NCBI GenBank assembly: GCA_045645985.1
Contig: JAZRJV010000044.1
Location: forward strand, 1-64,000
DNA from: RGIG9060 sp045645985
GTDB taxonomy: Bacteria > Spirochaetota > Spirochaetia > Treponematales > Treponemataceae
Reading direction: 5' to 3'
DNA length: 64,000 nt
The first letter of the stretch is position 1. Every line of letters starts with the position of its first letter. The notes below the pieces were generated by a model. It made no database searches, was not told the origin of the DNA, and saw only the letters and a program-made list of their open reading frames with translations. A program made the translations under genes and the position numbers. Of the stretch, positions 26,197-35,057 are shown piece by piece.

Positions 26197-28119
26197 TTAA
26201 CTGTTATAAACCTTTTGATTATTAAATAATATTGTATTTAACAATTTGTTATTATTTTTTTCATCAAGGTTTAGTTTAGAAACCAACTTTGCCTTATTTG
26301 GATATTTACCACTACTACCATATTCTATCCATTCATTTTTATTAGCAGCATCAATCCATTGTTGATTTGTTGCATAATAATCAGTTCCAAAAACCAAATC
26401 ATTACCAACACGAACCGATGATGAAATAACTGCAGCAGCATTTTTAGCCTCAGTTGTTCTATATATAGTTTCTGCAAAAGGAGTACCGGCAGAAATACCA
26501 GAAGTAGAAATTGAGCTATTAGCTATATCATTAGCAGATAAAGCAGAAACATCAAGTGAGAAACCTCCTGGAATAAGAGTATCAGAATTAACTTTTCTCA
26601 AAACAAGTCTACCTGAATCAACACTTGGTGTTCTTGATGGTGCATCACCAGCAAATTCAATAAGACCGATGCCGTGTGCTGAATCTGAGAAAGTAAAACC
26701 AGAAGCATCTTCATCAAAACGAACGTTTGTGAAAGTTCCTTGGAATATAGCAATTTCACCAGAAATATCTCCTTTAATATTTACATTCTTTAAATTACCA
26801 CCAATTAAAAGAGCGGCATTAACATTAAGGTTGTAATAATTTCCTGTGTAATCACCGTTTGCATCGTAAGCGATTCCACCATTTGCGTTTAGGTAATCAA
26901 GTGCATCAAAGTAACCTGTTGAACCAATAACATCAGTTCCATTAAGTTTATCACTTGCTCCTAACTCATAATATTTTTCAAAAAATTTATCAATACCTGT
27001 ACCATAAAGATTTCCTGCTACTCCAAAAGTAGAAGATATTGAAGGTAAACTTTCTGCAGTTGCATTTTCTGGAGTAATTGCTTCAAAGAACGCTTTAAAT
27101 TTAGATGTATCTTCTGGATATTGTTCTAAATCCATTTCAAGACCTAAACGATCACCTTCTATTGTTGTTTTTCCTGCATCAGCAAAATCTATTTTTACAC
27201 TTCCCGCTTTTACGGCGTCCAAAAGTGTTGTAAATTGTGTGTAGAGAGTTGCAATATTTACTGTTGTTGTGTCTAGGTATAATGTCATAGCCTTTCCGTT
27301 ATAAATAGAAAGGTCAGAATTTATTTCAGAATCAAAAGTTGTGTAGTTAATAGTTGAAGAAAAAGCGGCCGCTTTTACAGTTATTTGAAAAGTACAAGTT
27401 AGAGAACTTCCATTTTCTGTAAATGTTAAAGTGATAGTTTTTGTTCCCTCTGTTGTCATATCAACTTCAGACAAACTTATCATGTTATTTGGATAAGTGA
27501 TATCAACATTTTTAGATTGAGTAGTCCAGTCGCTGTAAGTTTCTGTGTAAGTTGCAGTAATTTCAAGTCCAGTTGGGTCAAAACTTTCGTTTAGTGAATA
27601 TATAGTTTTTATAGGAAGATTTTTTATAGAAATTGAATCAAGAGTTGTGTACATTACAGTTGGATTTTCAGGGTCTGGGTCAACAGGATCACTACTAGAA
27701 ATATTTTCTTTTACCCAAACAGTAAATGAAAAATCAGGAAAATAATCGCCATCATTGTAAACTACAGAAATCAATTTTTCGCCCAATGTAGAAAAATCTG
27801 GCACAGTAAATTCTAAGTTTTCATCAGGATAAGTGATATTGAGCGTTCGTAGTTTTGTAGTTTGGTCGCTGTAAGTATCTTTATAAACAAGTTTAAGTTC
27901 CAAACCAGTTGCATCAAAAGTTTCGTTTAACAAATATTCAGTTTTATTTGGCAATGATACAAATTCTGAAGAATAAAACGCAGAAGAAACAAGTGTAACT
28001 TCTGTTTCATTTTGGTTATCAGCAGGATTTTCTACTCCACCATCTCCACAACTTGCAAAAATAAATAAAATAGCAAATACGGACATCATCACAAAGAATG
28101 ATAAAATTCTATTTTTCAT
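26197..28119 (-). CDS. Lipoprotein with two bacterial Ig-like domains
   Basis: This is a 640-residue lipoprotein. The start is ATG 28117-28119 with AGGAG upstream; nine codons before it would bury the signal peptide. Lipobox FASC gives Cys24. Two bacterial Ig-like (group 3/4 type) modules follow at about 50-140 and 160-255, each with the pattern LPNKTEYLLNETFDATGLEL / LPIKTIYSLNESFDPTGLEI and TYSDWTTQ. The remaining 385 residues form an unrecognised domain containing NLYGTGIDKFFEKYYELGAS and a beta-rich segment (LKNVNIKGDISGEIAIF). Probably surface-exposed. It is monocistronic with a strong terminator. Confidence 0.85.
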   Translation of the reverse strand: MKNRILSFFVMMSVFAILFIFASCGDGGVENPADNQNETEVTLVSSAFYSSEFVSLPNKTEYLLNETFDATGLELKLVYKDTYSDQTTKLRTLNITYPDENLEFTVPDFSTLGEKLISVVYNDGDYFPDFSFTVWVKENISSSDPVDPDPENPTVMYTTLDSISIKNLPIKTIYSLNESFDPTGLEITATYTETYSDWTTQSKNVDITYPNNMISLSEVDMTTEGTKTITLTFTENGSSLTCTFQITVKAAAFSSTINYTTFDSEINSDLSIYNGKAMTLYLDTTTVNIATLYTQFTTLLDAVKAGSVKIDFADAGKTTIEGDRLGLEMDLEQYPEDTSKFKAFFEAITPENATAESLPSISSTFGVAGNLYGTGIDKFFEKYYELGASDKLNGTDVIGSTGYFDALDYLNANGGIAYDANGDYTGNYYNLNVNAALLIGGNLKNVNIKGDISGEIAIFQGTFTNVRFDEDASGFTFSDSAHGIGLIEFAGDAPSRTPSVDSGRLVLRKVNSDTLIPGGFSLDVSALSANDIANSSISTSGISAGTPFAETIYRTTEAKNAAAVISSSVRVGNDLVFGTDYYATNQQWIDAANKNEWIEYGSSGKYPNKAKLVSKLNLDEKNNNKLLNTILFNNQKVYNS

Positions 28120-28245
28120 AAAATCTCCTATAAAAATTATATACAAATATATCGATTAAATTTTATCATACTACGAACAAAACTTCTAGTGAAATTATTG
28201 AATGAAACAGAGAATTGTATAATGCTGGTAAATTTTATAACAAAG

Positions 28246-28274
28246 TAGACGAGAAATCAAAACTTAGATATAAT
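28246..28274 (+). promoter_or_regulatory. rsmD promoter placed for a leaderless transcript
   Basis: TATAAT (28269-28274) ends 6 nt before the rsmD ATG at 28281; TAGACG (28246-28251, four of six) lies 17 nt upstream of it. No ribosome site is present. Confidence 0.5.
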
Positions 28275-28280
28275 ATAGAA

Positions 28281-28814
28281 ATGCGAATAACAGGTGGAAT
28301 TTTAAAAGGTAGAAATATTAAATGTCCAGATGGAATAATTAGACCAGCTATGGACAAGATGAAAGAATCAGTTTTTTCAATTTTAAATGATATTACAGAT
28401 TTATCATTTTTGGATTTATTTTCAGGCTCAGGCAGTATCGCTTTAGAAGCTTCTTCAAGAGGTGCAAATCCTGTAACATTGGTTGAAAAAGATAGAATCA
28501 AAATCGATACAGTTTTGGAAAATGTTTCTATTGCTCCAAATAAAATTAATTGCAAATTTATGGCAGTTGAATTATTTTTAAAGAGAAACAAAGAACAGTT
28601 TGATTTAATTTTTTGCGATCCACCCTTCCCTTACAATTTTCATGAAGATTTGGTTGGAATGTGTTACAAATACAATGCTTTAAAGCCTACTGGAACACTG
28701 ATGATTCATCGACCAAGTGAGAAAAAACTTCCTGAAAAAATTGAAGGATTAACTCGTGTTGACCAAAGAATTTTTGGGCGTTCCATTGTAGATTTTTATA
28801 AAATAATTACTTGA
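28281..28814 (+). CDS. rsmD: 16S rRNA (guanine-N2)-methyltransferase RsmD
   Basis: This 177-residue SAM-dependent enzyme methylates G966 of 16S rRNA. I start at ATG 28281, giving MRITGGILKGRNIKCPDG, the usual RsmD beginning; the 22 codons upstream overlap the promoter. The SAM motif LDLFSGSGSIALEASSRGA and the catalytic DPPFPY (motif IV, FCDPPF) are clear. It lacks a Shine-Dalgarno sequence, and TATAAT sits 6 nt upstream, consistent with a leaderless mRNA. Confidence 0.93.
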   Translation: MRITGGILKGRNIKCPDGIIRPAMDKMKESVFSILNDITDLSFLDLFSGSGSIALEASSRGANPVTLVEKDRIKIDTVLENVSIAPNKINCKFMAVELFLKRNKEQFDLIFCDPPFPYNFHEDLVGMCYKYNALKPTGTLMIHRPSEKKLPEKIEGLTRVDQRIFGRSIVDFYKIIT

Positions 28815-28838
28815 CTATTTGAATAAATCAAGTAAAAT
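28811..28838 (+). promoter_or_regulatory. Promoter of the TPR-rlmN genes
   Basis: TTGACT (28811-28816) overlaps the rsmD stop codon; TAAAAT (28833-28838) follows after 16 nt. It places the transcript start near 28845 and so rules out the TTG at 28819 as the start of the next gene. Confidence 0.65.
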
Positions 28839-28860
28839 TATAGTAAGCGGTTTAATAAAA

Positions 28861-29208
28861 ATGAACGAAGAAATGAAAAATAAAATGAACCAAGTTATTG
28901 AAAATCAAGGATTCATTAAAGTTACTGATTCACCAGTCTCTAATCTAACTTCTGAACAAAAAGCTATATTAAATCGCAAAGGGAATGTGTTATTCAATCA
29001 GGGTGATGTTGAATCTGCAAGAAGGTTGTTTATCACAACTGGATATTCAGATGGACTAACTCGGGTTGGTGATTATTATGCACAAAATACCCAAAAAGAG
29101 TTACAGGCTTTAAAACTGTACTGGCTAGCACATAACAAAAGAAAATCAGAACCGATTATTCAAAAACTTGCTACCATTATAAAACTATTAATTAATAACA
29201 AGGAATGA
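28861..29208 (+). CDS. Small TPR-like helical protein of unknown function
   Basis: This is a 115-residue cytoplasmic protein from ATG 28861. An upstream TTG at 28819 would start inside the promoter. It contains one helical hairpin like a TPR, KGNVLFNQGDVESARRLFIT, followed by GYSDGLTRVGDYYAQN and further helices. It is placed 4 nt before a larger TPR protein, so the two are probably co-translated partners. Ribosome site is weak. No catalytic motif is visible. Confidence 0.7.
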   Translation: MNEEMKNKMNQVIENQGFIKVTDSPVSNLTSEQKAILNRKGNVLFNQGDVESARRLFITTGYSDGLTRVGDYYAQNTQKELQALKLYWLAHNKRKSEPIIQKLATIIKLLINNKE

Positions 29209-29212
29209 AAAA

Positions 29213-30388
29213 ATGGAAGATTTACTATCAACACCTGCTTTCGATGAAAATTTTATGGGATTAGGCAATAATTTGCCAACAGAAATTGATCCAATAACAC
29301 AGCAGATTTCAGAATTATCAAAAAAAGGATATCAATTATTAAAAGAAAATGATATTGAAGGTGCAGAAACTGCATTTAAAGAAATTCTTACAATCGAAGA
29401 CAATAATAACTATGCTCTTGTAGGTTTGGGAGATTCTGCAAGAAAACAAAATAATTTTAAAGCCGCTATCGATCATTATTCAAAATGTTTGGCATTTCAT
29501 CCTGGAAATAATTATGCACTTTTTGGTTTAGCAGATTGTTACAAAGCATTAAATCAATATCATCGTGCTATTGAAATTTGGGAACAATATCTAGTTCACG
29601 ATGACAGAAATATCACAGTTTTAACTAGAGTTGCTGATGCTTACAGAAAAATTCGTGATTTTAAAAAGTCAAAGCAACTTTATTTAAGAGTTTTAGATAT
29701 GGAAGAAAACAATGCCTATGCTTTGATTGGTTTAGGACATCTTCATTATGATTTTAAAGAATATCGTGATGCTCTTTACTATTGGACAAGAATGTTGGAT
29801 TTAACAGATATTCAAGTTGATATTCGTGTTTTAACATCTATCGGAAACTGTCACAGAAAATTAAAAACTTTTGAAAAAGGTGTTCCATATTTTGAAAGAG
29901 CATTGGCAATGGATCCTAAAAACTTCTATGCCCTATTCGGTCTTGCAGATTGTTATCGTGGAATGAATCAACAATATCGTTCTGTAGAATATTGGAATAA
30001 AATCTTGGCACTTGATCCAAACAACAAAGTTATTCTCACTCGTGCAGGTGATGCTTACAGAAATACAGGCGATTACGAATTAGCTCAAGAATATTATAAC
30101 AAAGCATTAAATATTGAATTTGACATTTACGCTGTTTTAGGACTTGCTCTTATCAGCAAAGGTCTTGGAAAATACGAAGAAGCAATTTCAAGCCTTACAA
30201 GATTAAAACAGGCAGATCCTAAAAACTACAGACTTTATATTGATTTGGCAGATTGTTACTTAAAATTAAATCAAAAACAAAATGCTATTGATATTTTGCA
30301 TGAATTCCAAAGATTAGGAATAAAATCTCAAGCAGTTAATGAAATGCTTGAAAAAATTCAAAATACTGGACATCCTTTTAGTTTATAA
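29213..30388 (+). CDS. Tetratricopeptide repeat protein
   Basis: This 391-residue protein has no signal peptide, so it should be cytoplasmic. After about 35 variable residues there are some nine TPR units with the canonical A-x-x-x-(Y/F)-P spacing, for example NYALFGLADCYKALNQYHRA, NAYALIGLGHLHYDFKEYRD and NFYALFGLADCYRGMNQQYR. Such arrays mediate protein-protein contacts. It lies between the small TPR-like gene and rlmN (18 nt). The binding partner is unknown. Confidence 0.9.
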   Translation: MEDLLSTPAFDENFMGLGNNLPTEIDPITQQISELSKKGYQLLKENDIEGAETAFKEILTIEDNNNYALVGLGDSARKQNNFKAAIDHYSKCLAFHPGNNYALFGLADCYKALNQYHRAIEIWEQYLVHDDRNITVLTRVADAYRKIRDFKKSKQLYLRVLDMEENNAYALIGLGHLHYDFKEYRDALYYWTRMLDLTDIQVDIRVLTSIGNCHRKLKTFEKGVPYFERALAMDPKNFYALFGLADCYRGMNQQYRSVEYWNKILALDPNNKVILTRAGDAYRNTGDYELAQEYYNKALNIEFDIYAVLGLALISKGLGKYEEAISSLTRLKQADPKNYRLYIDLADCYLKLNQKQNAIDILHEFQRLGIKSQAVNEMLEKIQNTGHPFSL

Positions 30389-30406
30389 GGTTAAAAAGGA
30401 CGGTAT

Positions 30407-31438
30407 ATGCAAAATTCTGACTCATTGATTGCTATTGCAGGTTTGAATTGTTCTGAATTGATTGAAGTTTTTGATTTAAAACAAAAATTTAGAGCAAAAC
30501 AAATTTTCAAGTGGATTGCTGACGGAGCAAAATCATTTGATGAAATGACAAATCTTCCTGAACAAATGAGAAAAGAACTTTCAGAAAAAGCCGTCCTTCG
30601 TTCTTCACAAATTACACAAAAATTAGTTGATCCCGATGGTACTGTAAAATTGCAATTAACTTTACAAGACGGTTCTTGCGTAGAAACAGTTTTGCTTTTA
30701 GACGGAAAAGGCAGAAAAACCGCTTGTGTTTCTTGTCAAGTTGGATGTGCAATGGGTTGTGCTTTCTGTAAAACAGGAACTTTAGGTTTTTCAAGAAATC
30801 TAACTGCAAGTGAAATCGTAGAACAGTTTTTATATCTTGAAGACGAATGTGAAAAATTAGATAATATCGTTTTTATGGGCATGGGCGAACCAATGCTCAA
30901 TTTAGGAGCTATTCGAAAAGCTATCGAAGTTTTAACTTCCCCAGAAGGACGAAATTTATCGCCAAGAAGAATCACACTATCAACTTGTGGCGTAATAAAA
31001 GGAATTTACGATTTAGCAGATAATGGTCCAAAAATTCGATTAGCAGTTTCTCTTACAACAGCAAATCCAGAATTGCGGGAAAAACTAATGCCAATTTCAA
31101 AATCCAATCCACTTGGAGAACTAAAAAAAGCTATCACCTACTTTATCGAAAAAACAGGCAAACGCTGTACTTTAGAAGCCGCTTTGATTGGAAAAACTAA
31201 TACCGACAAAGAATCTGCAAAAAAATTAATTGATTTTGCAAAAGATATGGATGTTCATATCAATTTAATTCCATGGAATCCTATCAAAGAATTACCTTTG
31301 GAAGAACCATCAAAAAATGAATGTTACAGATTTTACAATATGCTAGAAGAAGCTGGTTTAAAAGTTACCATACGAACACGAAAAGGTGAAAAAATCGGTG
31401 GAGCTTGTGGACAACTTGGAAAAGTAAACACAAAATAA
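30407..31438 (+). CDS. rlmN: Dual-specificity 23S rRNA/tRNA adenine-C2 methyltransferase RlmN
   Basis: This 343-residue radical SAM enzyme methylates A2503 of 23S rRNA and A37 of tRNAs. The 4Fe-4S cluster motif CAMGCAFC is at residues 114-121. VFMGMGEPMLN follows, and Cys334 in GGACGQLG near the C terminus is the methyl-transfer cysteine region. RRITLSTCGV is also conserved. AAGGA lies upstream of the ATG. It ends the rsmD-TPR-rlmN cluster, a group of rRNA methylation genes with TPR scaffolds between them. Confidence 0.96.
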   Translation: MQNSDSLIAIAGLNCSELIEVFDLKQKFRAKQIFKWIADGAKSFDEMTNLPEQMRKELSEKAVLRSSQITQKLVDPDGTVKLQLTLQDGSCVETVLLLDGKGRKTACVSCQVGCAMGCAFCKTGTLGFSRNLTASEIVEQFLYLEDECEKLDNIVFMGMGEPMLNLGAIRKAIEVLTSPEGRNLSPRRITLSTCGVIKGIYDLADNGPKIRLAVSLTTANPELREKLMPISKSNPLGELKKAITYFIEKTGKRCTLEAALIGKTNTDKESAKKLIDFAKDMDVHINLIPWNPIKELPLEEPSKNECYRFYNMLEEAGLKVTIRTRKGEKIGGACGQLGKVNTK

Positions 31439-31513
31439 AGCAAGACTCAAATTTTTAATCGTAAAATTTGTACAAAAATCGCATATAAATTGTGTATTTA
31501 GATAAATTCGTAC

Positions 31514-31654
31514 AAGAAAACACTCTCAGGGGGAAATGCCCATGCTCGTTAGTGCTGCGCTTTGCTTGCAAGGCTTTTAGTAAACCTTCGGTTTACAATC
31601 AAGTTTTGCTTCACAAAACTTGCGGCGTGTCATTTTCCCCTTGCGTGTTTTCTT
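31514..31654 (+). repeat. Nested-hairpin repeat element, copy B1
   Basis: AAGAAAACAC (31514-31523) pairs with GTGTTTTCTT (31645-31654), and GGGGGAAATG (31529-31538) pairs with CATTTTCCCC (31631-31640, one wobble). Unpaired TCTCA faces TTGC. The centre contains CTCGTTAGTGCTGCGCTTTG and two extra hairpins. Confidence 0.75.
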
Positions 31655-31940
31655 CACCGATTAGTTAATTTACATTTTTTCTGCGATTTTTCACGGAATT
31701 TGCTTTTACACATTGGTTCTTGTTTTGTTTTGAGTTAGTGCATAGAATGGGGCGAAATATAAATAAGCGAAATGTAAAAGGCATAAGCTAAAATTAACAC
31801 AAATCCGCCAATTTTTCGCTTAACGAAACAAGTTTGTGCTGTTTGCAAAGCAAACAGCTCGACTTTTTGTAAACAAAAACTCGAAATACTTTTTCTCTCG
31901 TAGAACGAAAAAAATTTGAAAAACTAAATAAGTGCAGAAA

Positions 31941-32033
31941 AAAACTGGCGTAGACGAAAAAGAACCAAACGAAGCATTGCAAGTGAAACGCAGCACCAGC
32001 GAGTTTGGGGATTTTTCGGCGAGAGCCAGTTTT
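31941..32033 (-). repeat. Nested-hairpin repeat element, copy B2
   Basis: Read on the minus strand: AAAACTGGC, TCTC, CGAAAAA, a centre with CTCGCTGGTGCTGCG, TTTTTCG, TCTAC, GCCAGTTTT. The order of arms and signatures matches the other copies, in opposite orientation to B1. Confidence 0.75.
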
Positions 32034-32075
32034 CTTTTGGTAAATATTTTTTGCAAAATTTTGTAGAGATTTTTC

Positions 32076-32104
32076 TTGCCAGAATCCAATTTTCCTTATA
32101 TAAT
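32076..32104 (+). promoter_or_regulatory. Promoter of the heavy-metal-associated protein gene
   Basis: TTGCCA (32076-32081) and TATAAT (32099-32104) are separated by 17 nt, about 19 nt ahead of the start codon. Confidence 0.7.
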
Positions 32105-32122
32105 ATAAGAAAGAGGTACAAC

Positions 32123-32332
32123 ATGGAAAGAAAAATTTATGTAGCTGGAATGTCATGTGATGCTTGTGAAAACAAAGTAAATGCTGCTGTTTCTGCAGTT
32201 GCTGGTGTTAACAGTTGCAAAGCAAATGCCATGAAAGCTCAAGTTTTAGTTGATTACGACGAATCTGTTGGTGGAATTGATGCTTCTATCGAAGCTGCTA
32301 TTTCAAGTTGTGGATTTGACGTTTTAGGTTAA
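32123..32332 (+). CDS. Heavy-metal-associated domain protein, CopZ-like copper chaperone
   Basis: This 69-residue single-domain protein starts MERKIYVAGMSCDACENKVN. The GMSCDAC motif (MxCxxC) binds Cu(I). The beta-alpha-beta-beta-alpha-beta pattern ends CGFDVLG, as in CopZ-type chaperones and P-type ATPase metal domains. I use ATG 32123 because AGAGG lies 6 nt upstream and the promoter at 32076-32104 excludes longer starts. No copper ATPase is in the window, so the partner is elsewhere. Metal identity is inferred. Confidence 0.88.
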   Translation: MERKIYVAGMSCDACENKVNAAVSAVAGVNSCKANAMKAQVLVDYDESVGGIDASIEAAISSCGFDVLG

Positions 32333-32368
32333 TCAAAGCTTAAATTTCATTTTTGAAAAAATTAATAG

Positions 32369-32411
32369 AAAGCCGAAAATTCTGTACAAAAATACAAATT
32401 TTCGGCTTTTT
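32369..32411 (+). terminator. Intrinsic terminator after the CopZ-like gene
   Basis: AAAGCCGAAAATT (32369-32381) pairs with AATTTTCGGCTTT (32397-32409), a perfect 13-bp stem followed by further T. It may also serve lspA on the opposite strand. Confidence 0.85.
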
Positions 32412-32449
32412 GGTTTCATATGATGATGTAAAAATTTCGATTAGTTCAA

Positions 32450-33043
32450 TTAAACTTCTTCTGAAGAGTCTTGTTTTTCTGAATTTTCGTTTTGAACAGA
32501 ATTTGCAGTTTCTGTAGATTTTTCTTTTTTTTCGTCTGCTAAAAGTTTATCTTTTGCAAAGAAAATATCGTAAACGATAAAGATTAAAACTCCAAAAGTG
32601 ATTGAGATGTCGGCAATATTCAAAATTCCTGTGCGTAAATTCCCAATTCCAAAGTTCATAAAGTCGATAACTCTAAAACTATTGAATAAGCGGTCCAAAA
32701 GGTTGCCTAATCCTCCAGCAATTACAGAAGTAAATAAAACACATCTAAAAGTGTCTTTTTCTTTGAATAAGCACCAGTAAAGTCCCCAAAGACAAACTAA
32801 AATCGGAATAATTGCCAAAAGAATATATTTGAGAACAATCGGAAAATTAGCTCCCATGCTCAAAAATGCACCTGTGTTTTCGGCATAAATCAATTTGAAA
32901 ATTCCGCCTAAAAAACTCTTTGGTGGATTTCCTTTTAAAAATTCCACTGCAAGAATTTTTGTTAATCTATCTAAACCAAAATTTATTACAAAAGTGATGA
33001 TAGTTACCAAAATGATTTTTTTTCTTTTTGAATCAAAAGACAT
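32450..33043 (-). CDS. lspA: Lipoprotein signal peptidase II
   Basis: This 197-residue inner-membrane aspartic protease removes the signal peptide of diacylated prolipoproteins, including the many lipoproteins in this window. Four membrane helices are evident. The catalytic Asp residues lie in AGGLGNLLDRLFNSFRVIDF and GILNIADISITFGV. YAENTGAFLSMG, the conserved NTGAAF-like box, is present. The last 35 residues or so are a charged tail (KDKLLADEKKEKSTETANS onward), longer than the usual 160-170 residue enzyme. AGGA precedes the ATG. A terminator separates it from leuD. Confidence 0.95.
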   Translation of the reverse strand: MSFDSKRKKIILVTIITFVINFGLDRLTKILAVEFLKGNPPKSFLGGIFKLIYAENTGAFLSMGANFPIVLKYILLAIIPILVCLWGLYWCLFKEKDTFRCVLFTSVIAGGLGNLLDRLFNSFRVIDFMNFGIGNLRTGILNIADISITFGVLIFIVYDIFFAKDKLLADEKKEKSTETANSVQNENSEKQDSSEEV

Positions 33044-33060
33044 AATAAAATTCCTTATAA

Positions 33061-33107
33061 AAAAAGAGCTGTTAAAGAGTAAAAATCACTTAAAACAGCC
33101 CTTTTTT
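33061..33107 (-). terminator. Terminator after leuD
   Basis: On the minus strand AAGGGCTGTT pairs with AACAGCTCTT (one G-U), followed by TTTTT. It separates leuCD from lspA. Confidence 0.75.
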
Positions 33108-33125
33108 ACTAAAATTTAGTTTTTA

Positions 33126-33659
33126 TTAATATTTTTTATCAGCGTATCCAATCCAGCCTTCGTTTTCTACGAGAGCTTTTTCAAATCCATCTAATCTAAA
33201 ATGATAGCTTTTTGAAAGACTACCTGAAATCAATTTTACTTTTGCAGTTCCGTCATCATTCATAATGATATTACATTCTGTATCTTTGTCTGCAAAAGTA
33301 TGGAACATATCTTCGATGTCTTTTTTGTTAAGTTCGATAGCCATCATTCCGCAGTTATACATATTTTGTCTAAAAATACGAGCAAAGTTTACAGCTACAA
33401 CTGCATTAATTCCGTTTACTTCCAAAGCCCAAGGAGCATGTTCACGACTTGAACCACATCCAAAGTTTTCTCTTGTGATGATAATGCTTTTTCCTGGAAT
33501 ATCAGTTTTAGAATTAAAACCGTCCATTTTCAAATCTTCAAGAAGATAAGGTTTTAATGCTTGTTTACTGATTTCTGTTAAGTATTTTGCAGGGATAATT
33601 TCGTCTGTGTTAATATCTGAACGATCTAAAAATAGAACTTTTCCACCAAATTGTTTCAT
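33126..33659 (-). CDS. leuD: 3-isopropylmalate dehydratase small subunit (LeuD-type)
   Basis: This 177-residue swivel-domain subunit has LDRSDINTDEIIPAKYL at the start and the active-site ENFGCGSSREHAPWAL. With LeuC it forms the 4Fe-4S enzyme that isomerises 2- and 3-isopropylmalate in leucine synthesis. Its length fits the archaeal/Clostridium-type small subunit rather than the 200-residue proteobacterial one. The ATG overlaps the leuC stop by one base (TAATG). Homoaconitase or citramalate-pathway use cannot be excluded. Confidence 0.9.
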   Translation of the reverse strand: MKQFGGKVLFLDRSDINTDEIIPAKYLTEISKQALKPYLLEDLKMDGFNSKTDIPGKSIIITRENFGCGSSREHAPWALEVNGINAVVAVNFARIFRQNMYNCGMMAIELNKKDIEDMFHTFADKDTECNIIMNDDGTAKVKLISGSLSKSYHFRLDGFEKALVENEGWIGYADKKY

Positions 33660-34954
33660 TAGTTGTTTCCTTTATAAAGAGATGAATTTGTTATTGTTCC
33701 AGCGATAGCAGTTGCAGCAGCAGATGCTGGACTCATAAGGTGAACCATACCGCCCTTACCCATTCGTCCGTTGAAGTTTCGGTTTGTAGTTGATGCACAA
33801 ACTTCTTTTTCAGCAAGAACACCGTTACTCATTCCAAGACAAGCACCACAAGTTGGATTTGTTACACAGAATCCTGCTTCCATAAAAATATCGATGATTC
33901 CTTCTTTTAATGCTTGTTTGTAAACGCCAGGAGTTGCTGGAGAAAGGATTCCTCGAACTCCGTCAGCAATTTTTTTGCCTTTGAGAACTTCGGCTGCAAC
34001 GCGTAAATCTTCGATTCTTCCGTTTGTACATGAACCGATATAAACTTGGTCAACTTTAGTTCCTGCAAATTCTGAAACAGGTTTTACTTGGTCTGGTTTG
34101 TAGTTGAAAGTTGCCATTGGAGAAAGATTTGATAAATCAAAAGTATAAACTTTTTCATATTCAGCATCTTCATCACTTGTCCATTTTGAATATTCTTTTA
34201 ACGCATCTTCTTTTGAAGCAAAATCATCTTTGATAAATGGCCACAAATATTCAACTGTTGTCATATCTGGCATACAGATTCCTGATGTTCCACCAGCTTC
34301 GATTGCCATATTACAAAGTGTCATACGAGCTTCCATAGACATTGCATCAACGATAGGACCTGTAAATTCCATTACACAGTTTGTAGCACCATTTACACCA
34401 ATTTGCCCGATAATGAACAAAATTACATCTTTTGCGTAAACACCTTCTGGAAGTGTTCCGTTAAGTACAAATTTGATAGTTTTAGGTTCTTTGAAAGAAC
34501 AAACTCCTTTTAAGATACCAACTTCAAGGTCAGTTGTTCCAACACCTGCGGCAAAAGCACCGAAAGCTCCGTGTGTACAAGTGTGGCTATCACCCATAAT
34601 GATAGTAAATCCAGGACGAACAAATCCTTTTTCTGGGAAGATAGCATGACAAACACCGTTTGCACCGATATCGAAAAAGTCCTTAATATTATTTCTTCTT
34701 GCCCAATCGCGTAAAATTTTACTTTGAGTTGCTGTTTTTGAATCTTTTGAAGGAGTTACATGGTCGATAACAGCCTTAATTTTTGTAGGGTCAAAAACTC
34801 TATCCATGTTGCGTTCCATAAGGTCTGTAATAGCAACTGGAGTTGTAATTTCATGACAGAAAACTCTGTCAAGTTTCAAAACCCAAGTATCATCAAAAGG
34901 TTTTTCTACAACATGGGATTCAAAAATCTTTTGTGCAATAGTTTTTTTACTCAT
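33659..34954 (-). CDS. leuC: 3-isopropylmalate dehydratase large subunit (LeuC-type)
   Basis: This 431-residue aconitase-superfamily enzyme carries the 4Fe-4S ligands in YIGSCTNGRIEDL and NPTCGACLGM. MGDSHTCTHGAFGAFAAGVG and NRNFNGRMGKGG are typical of IPMI large subunits. The short length and separate small subunit indicate the class found in archaea and clostridia. It has a consensus promoter. leuA, leuB and ilv genes are absent from the window, so the specific pathway (leucine, lysine or other) is inferred from family resemblance only. Confidence 0.9.
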   Translation of the reverse strand: MSKKTIAQKIFESHVVEKPFDDTWVLKLDRVFCHEITTPVAITDLMERNMDRVFDPTKIKAVIDHVTPSKDSKTATQSKILRDWARRNNIKDFFDIGANGVCHAIFPEKGFVRPGFTIIMGDSHTCTHGAFGAFAAGVGTTDLEVGILKGVCSFKEPKTIKFVLNGTLPEGVYAKDVILFIIGQIGVNGATNCVMEFTGPIVDAMSMEARMTLCNMAIEAGGTSGICMPDMTTVEYLWPFIKDDFASKEDALKEYSKWTSDEDAEYEKVYTFDLSNLSPMATFNYKPDQVKPVSEFAGTKVDQVYIGSCTNGRIEDLRVAAEVLKGKKIADGVRGILSPATPGVYKQALKEGIIDIFMEAGFCVTNPTCGACLGMSNGVLAEKEVCASTTNRNFNGRMGKGGMVHLMSPASAAATAIAGTITNSSLYKGNN

Positions 34955-34988
34955 ATTTTCCTCAATAAAAATTAAAAAATTATTACTA

Positions 34989-35017
34989 ATTATACTACAA
35001 AAACGGTGATTTTACAA
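34989..35017 (-). promoter_or_regulatory. Promoter of leuCD
   Basis: TTGTAA (35012-35017 on the complement) and a perfect TATAAT (34989-34994) are separated by 17 nt, about 35 nt ahead of leuC. Confidence 0.75.
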
Positions 35018-35057
35018 GTAAGTAAATAGAAAAGAAAATTTATATTAAAACACATTT

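Larger units (their letters stand above)
31439..32075. repeat. Intergenic hairpin-repeat block between rlmN and the copper chaperone
   Basis: This 637-nt gene-free block holds nested-hairpin copies B1 (plus) and B2 (minus). It also has small hairpins such as GTAAACC-TTC-GGTTTAC, CAAGTTTTG-CTTCA-CAAAACTTG and CTGTTTGC-AAA-GCAAACAG. An outer AAAAATCGCA/TGCGATTTTT pair surrounds B1, and the same outer pair occurs around copy D. Overlapping minus-strand open frames here are products of the repeats, not genes. Confidence 0.7.

Noticed and set aside
28819..28860. TTG at 28819 as the start of the small TPR-like gene
   Set aside because: It falls inside a good promoter (28811-28838), so the transcript would begin after it.
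31794..32156. Overlapping minus-strand open frames of 66-120 codons
   Set aside because: They run through hairpin copy B2 and the promoter of the CopZ-like gene, in several frames at once, with no ribosome site.
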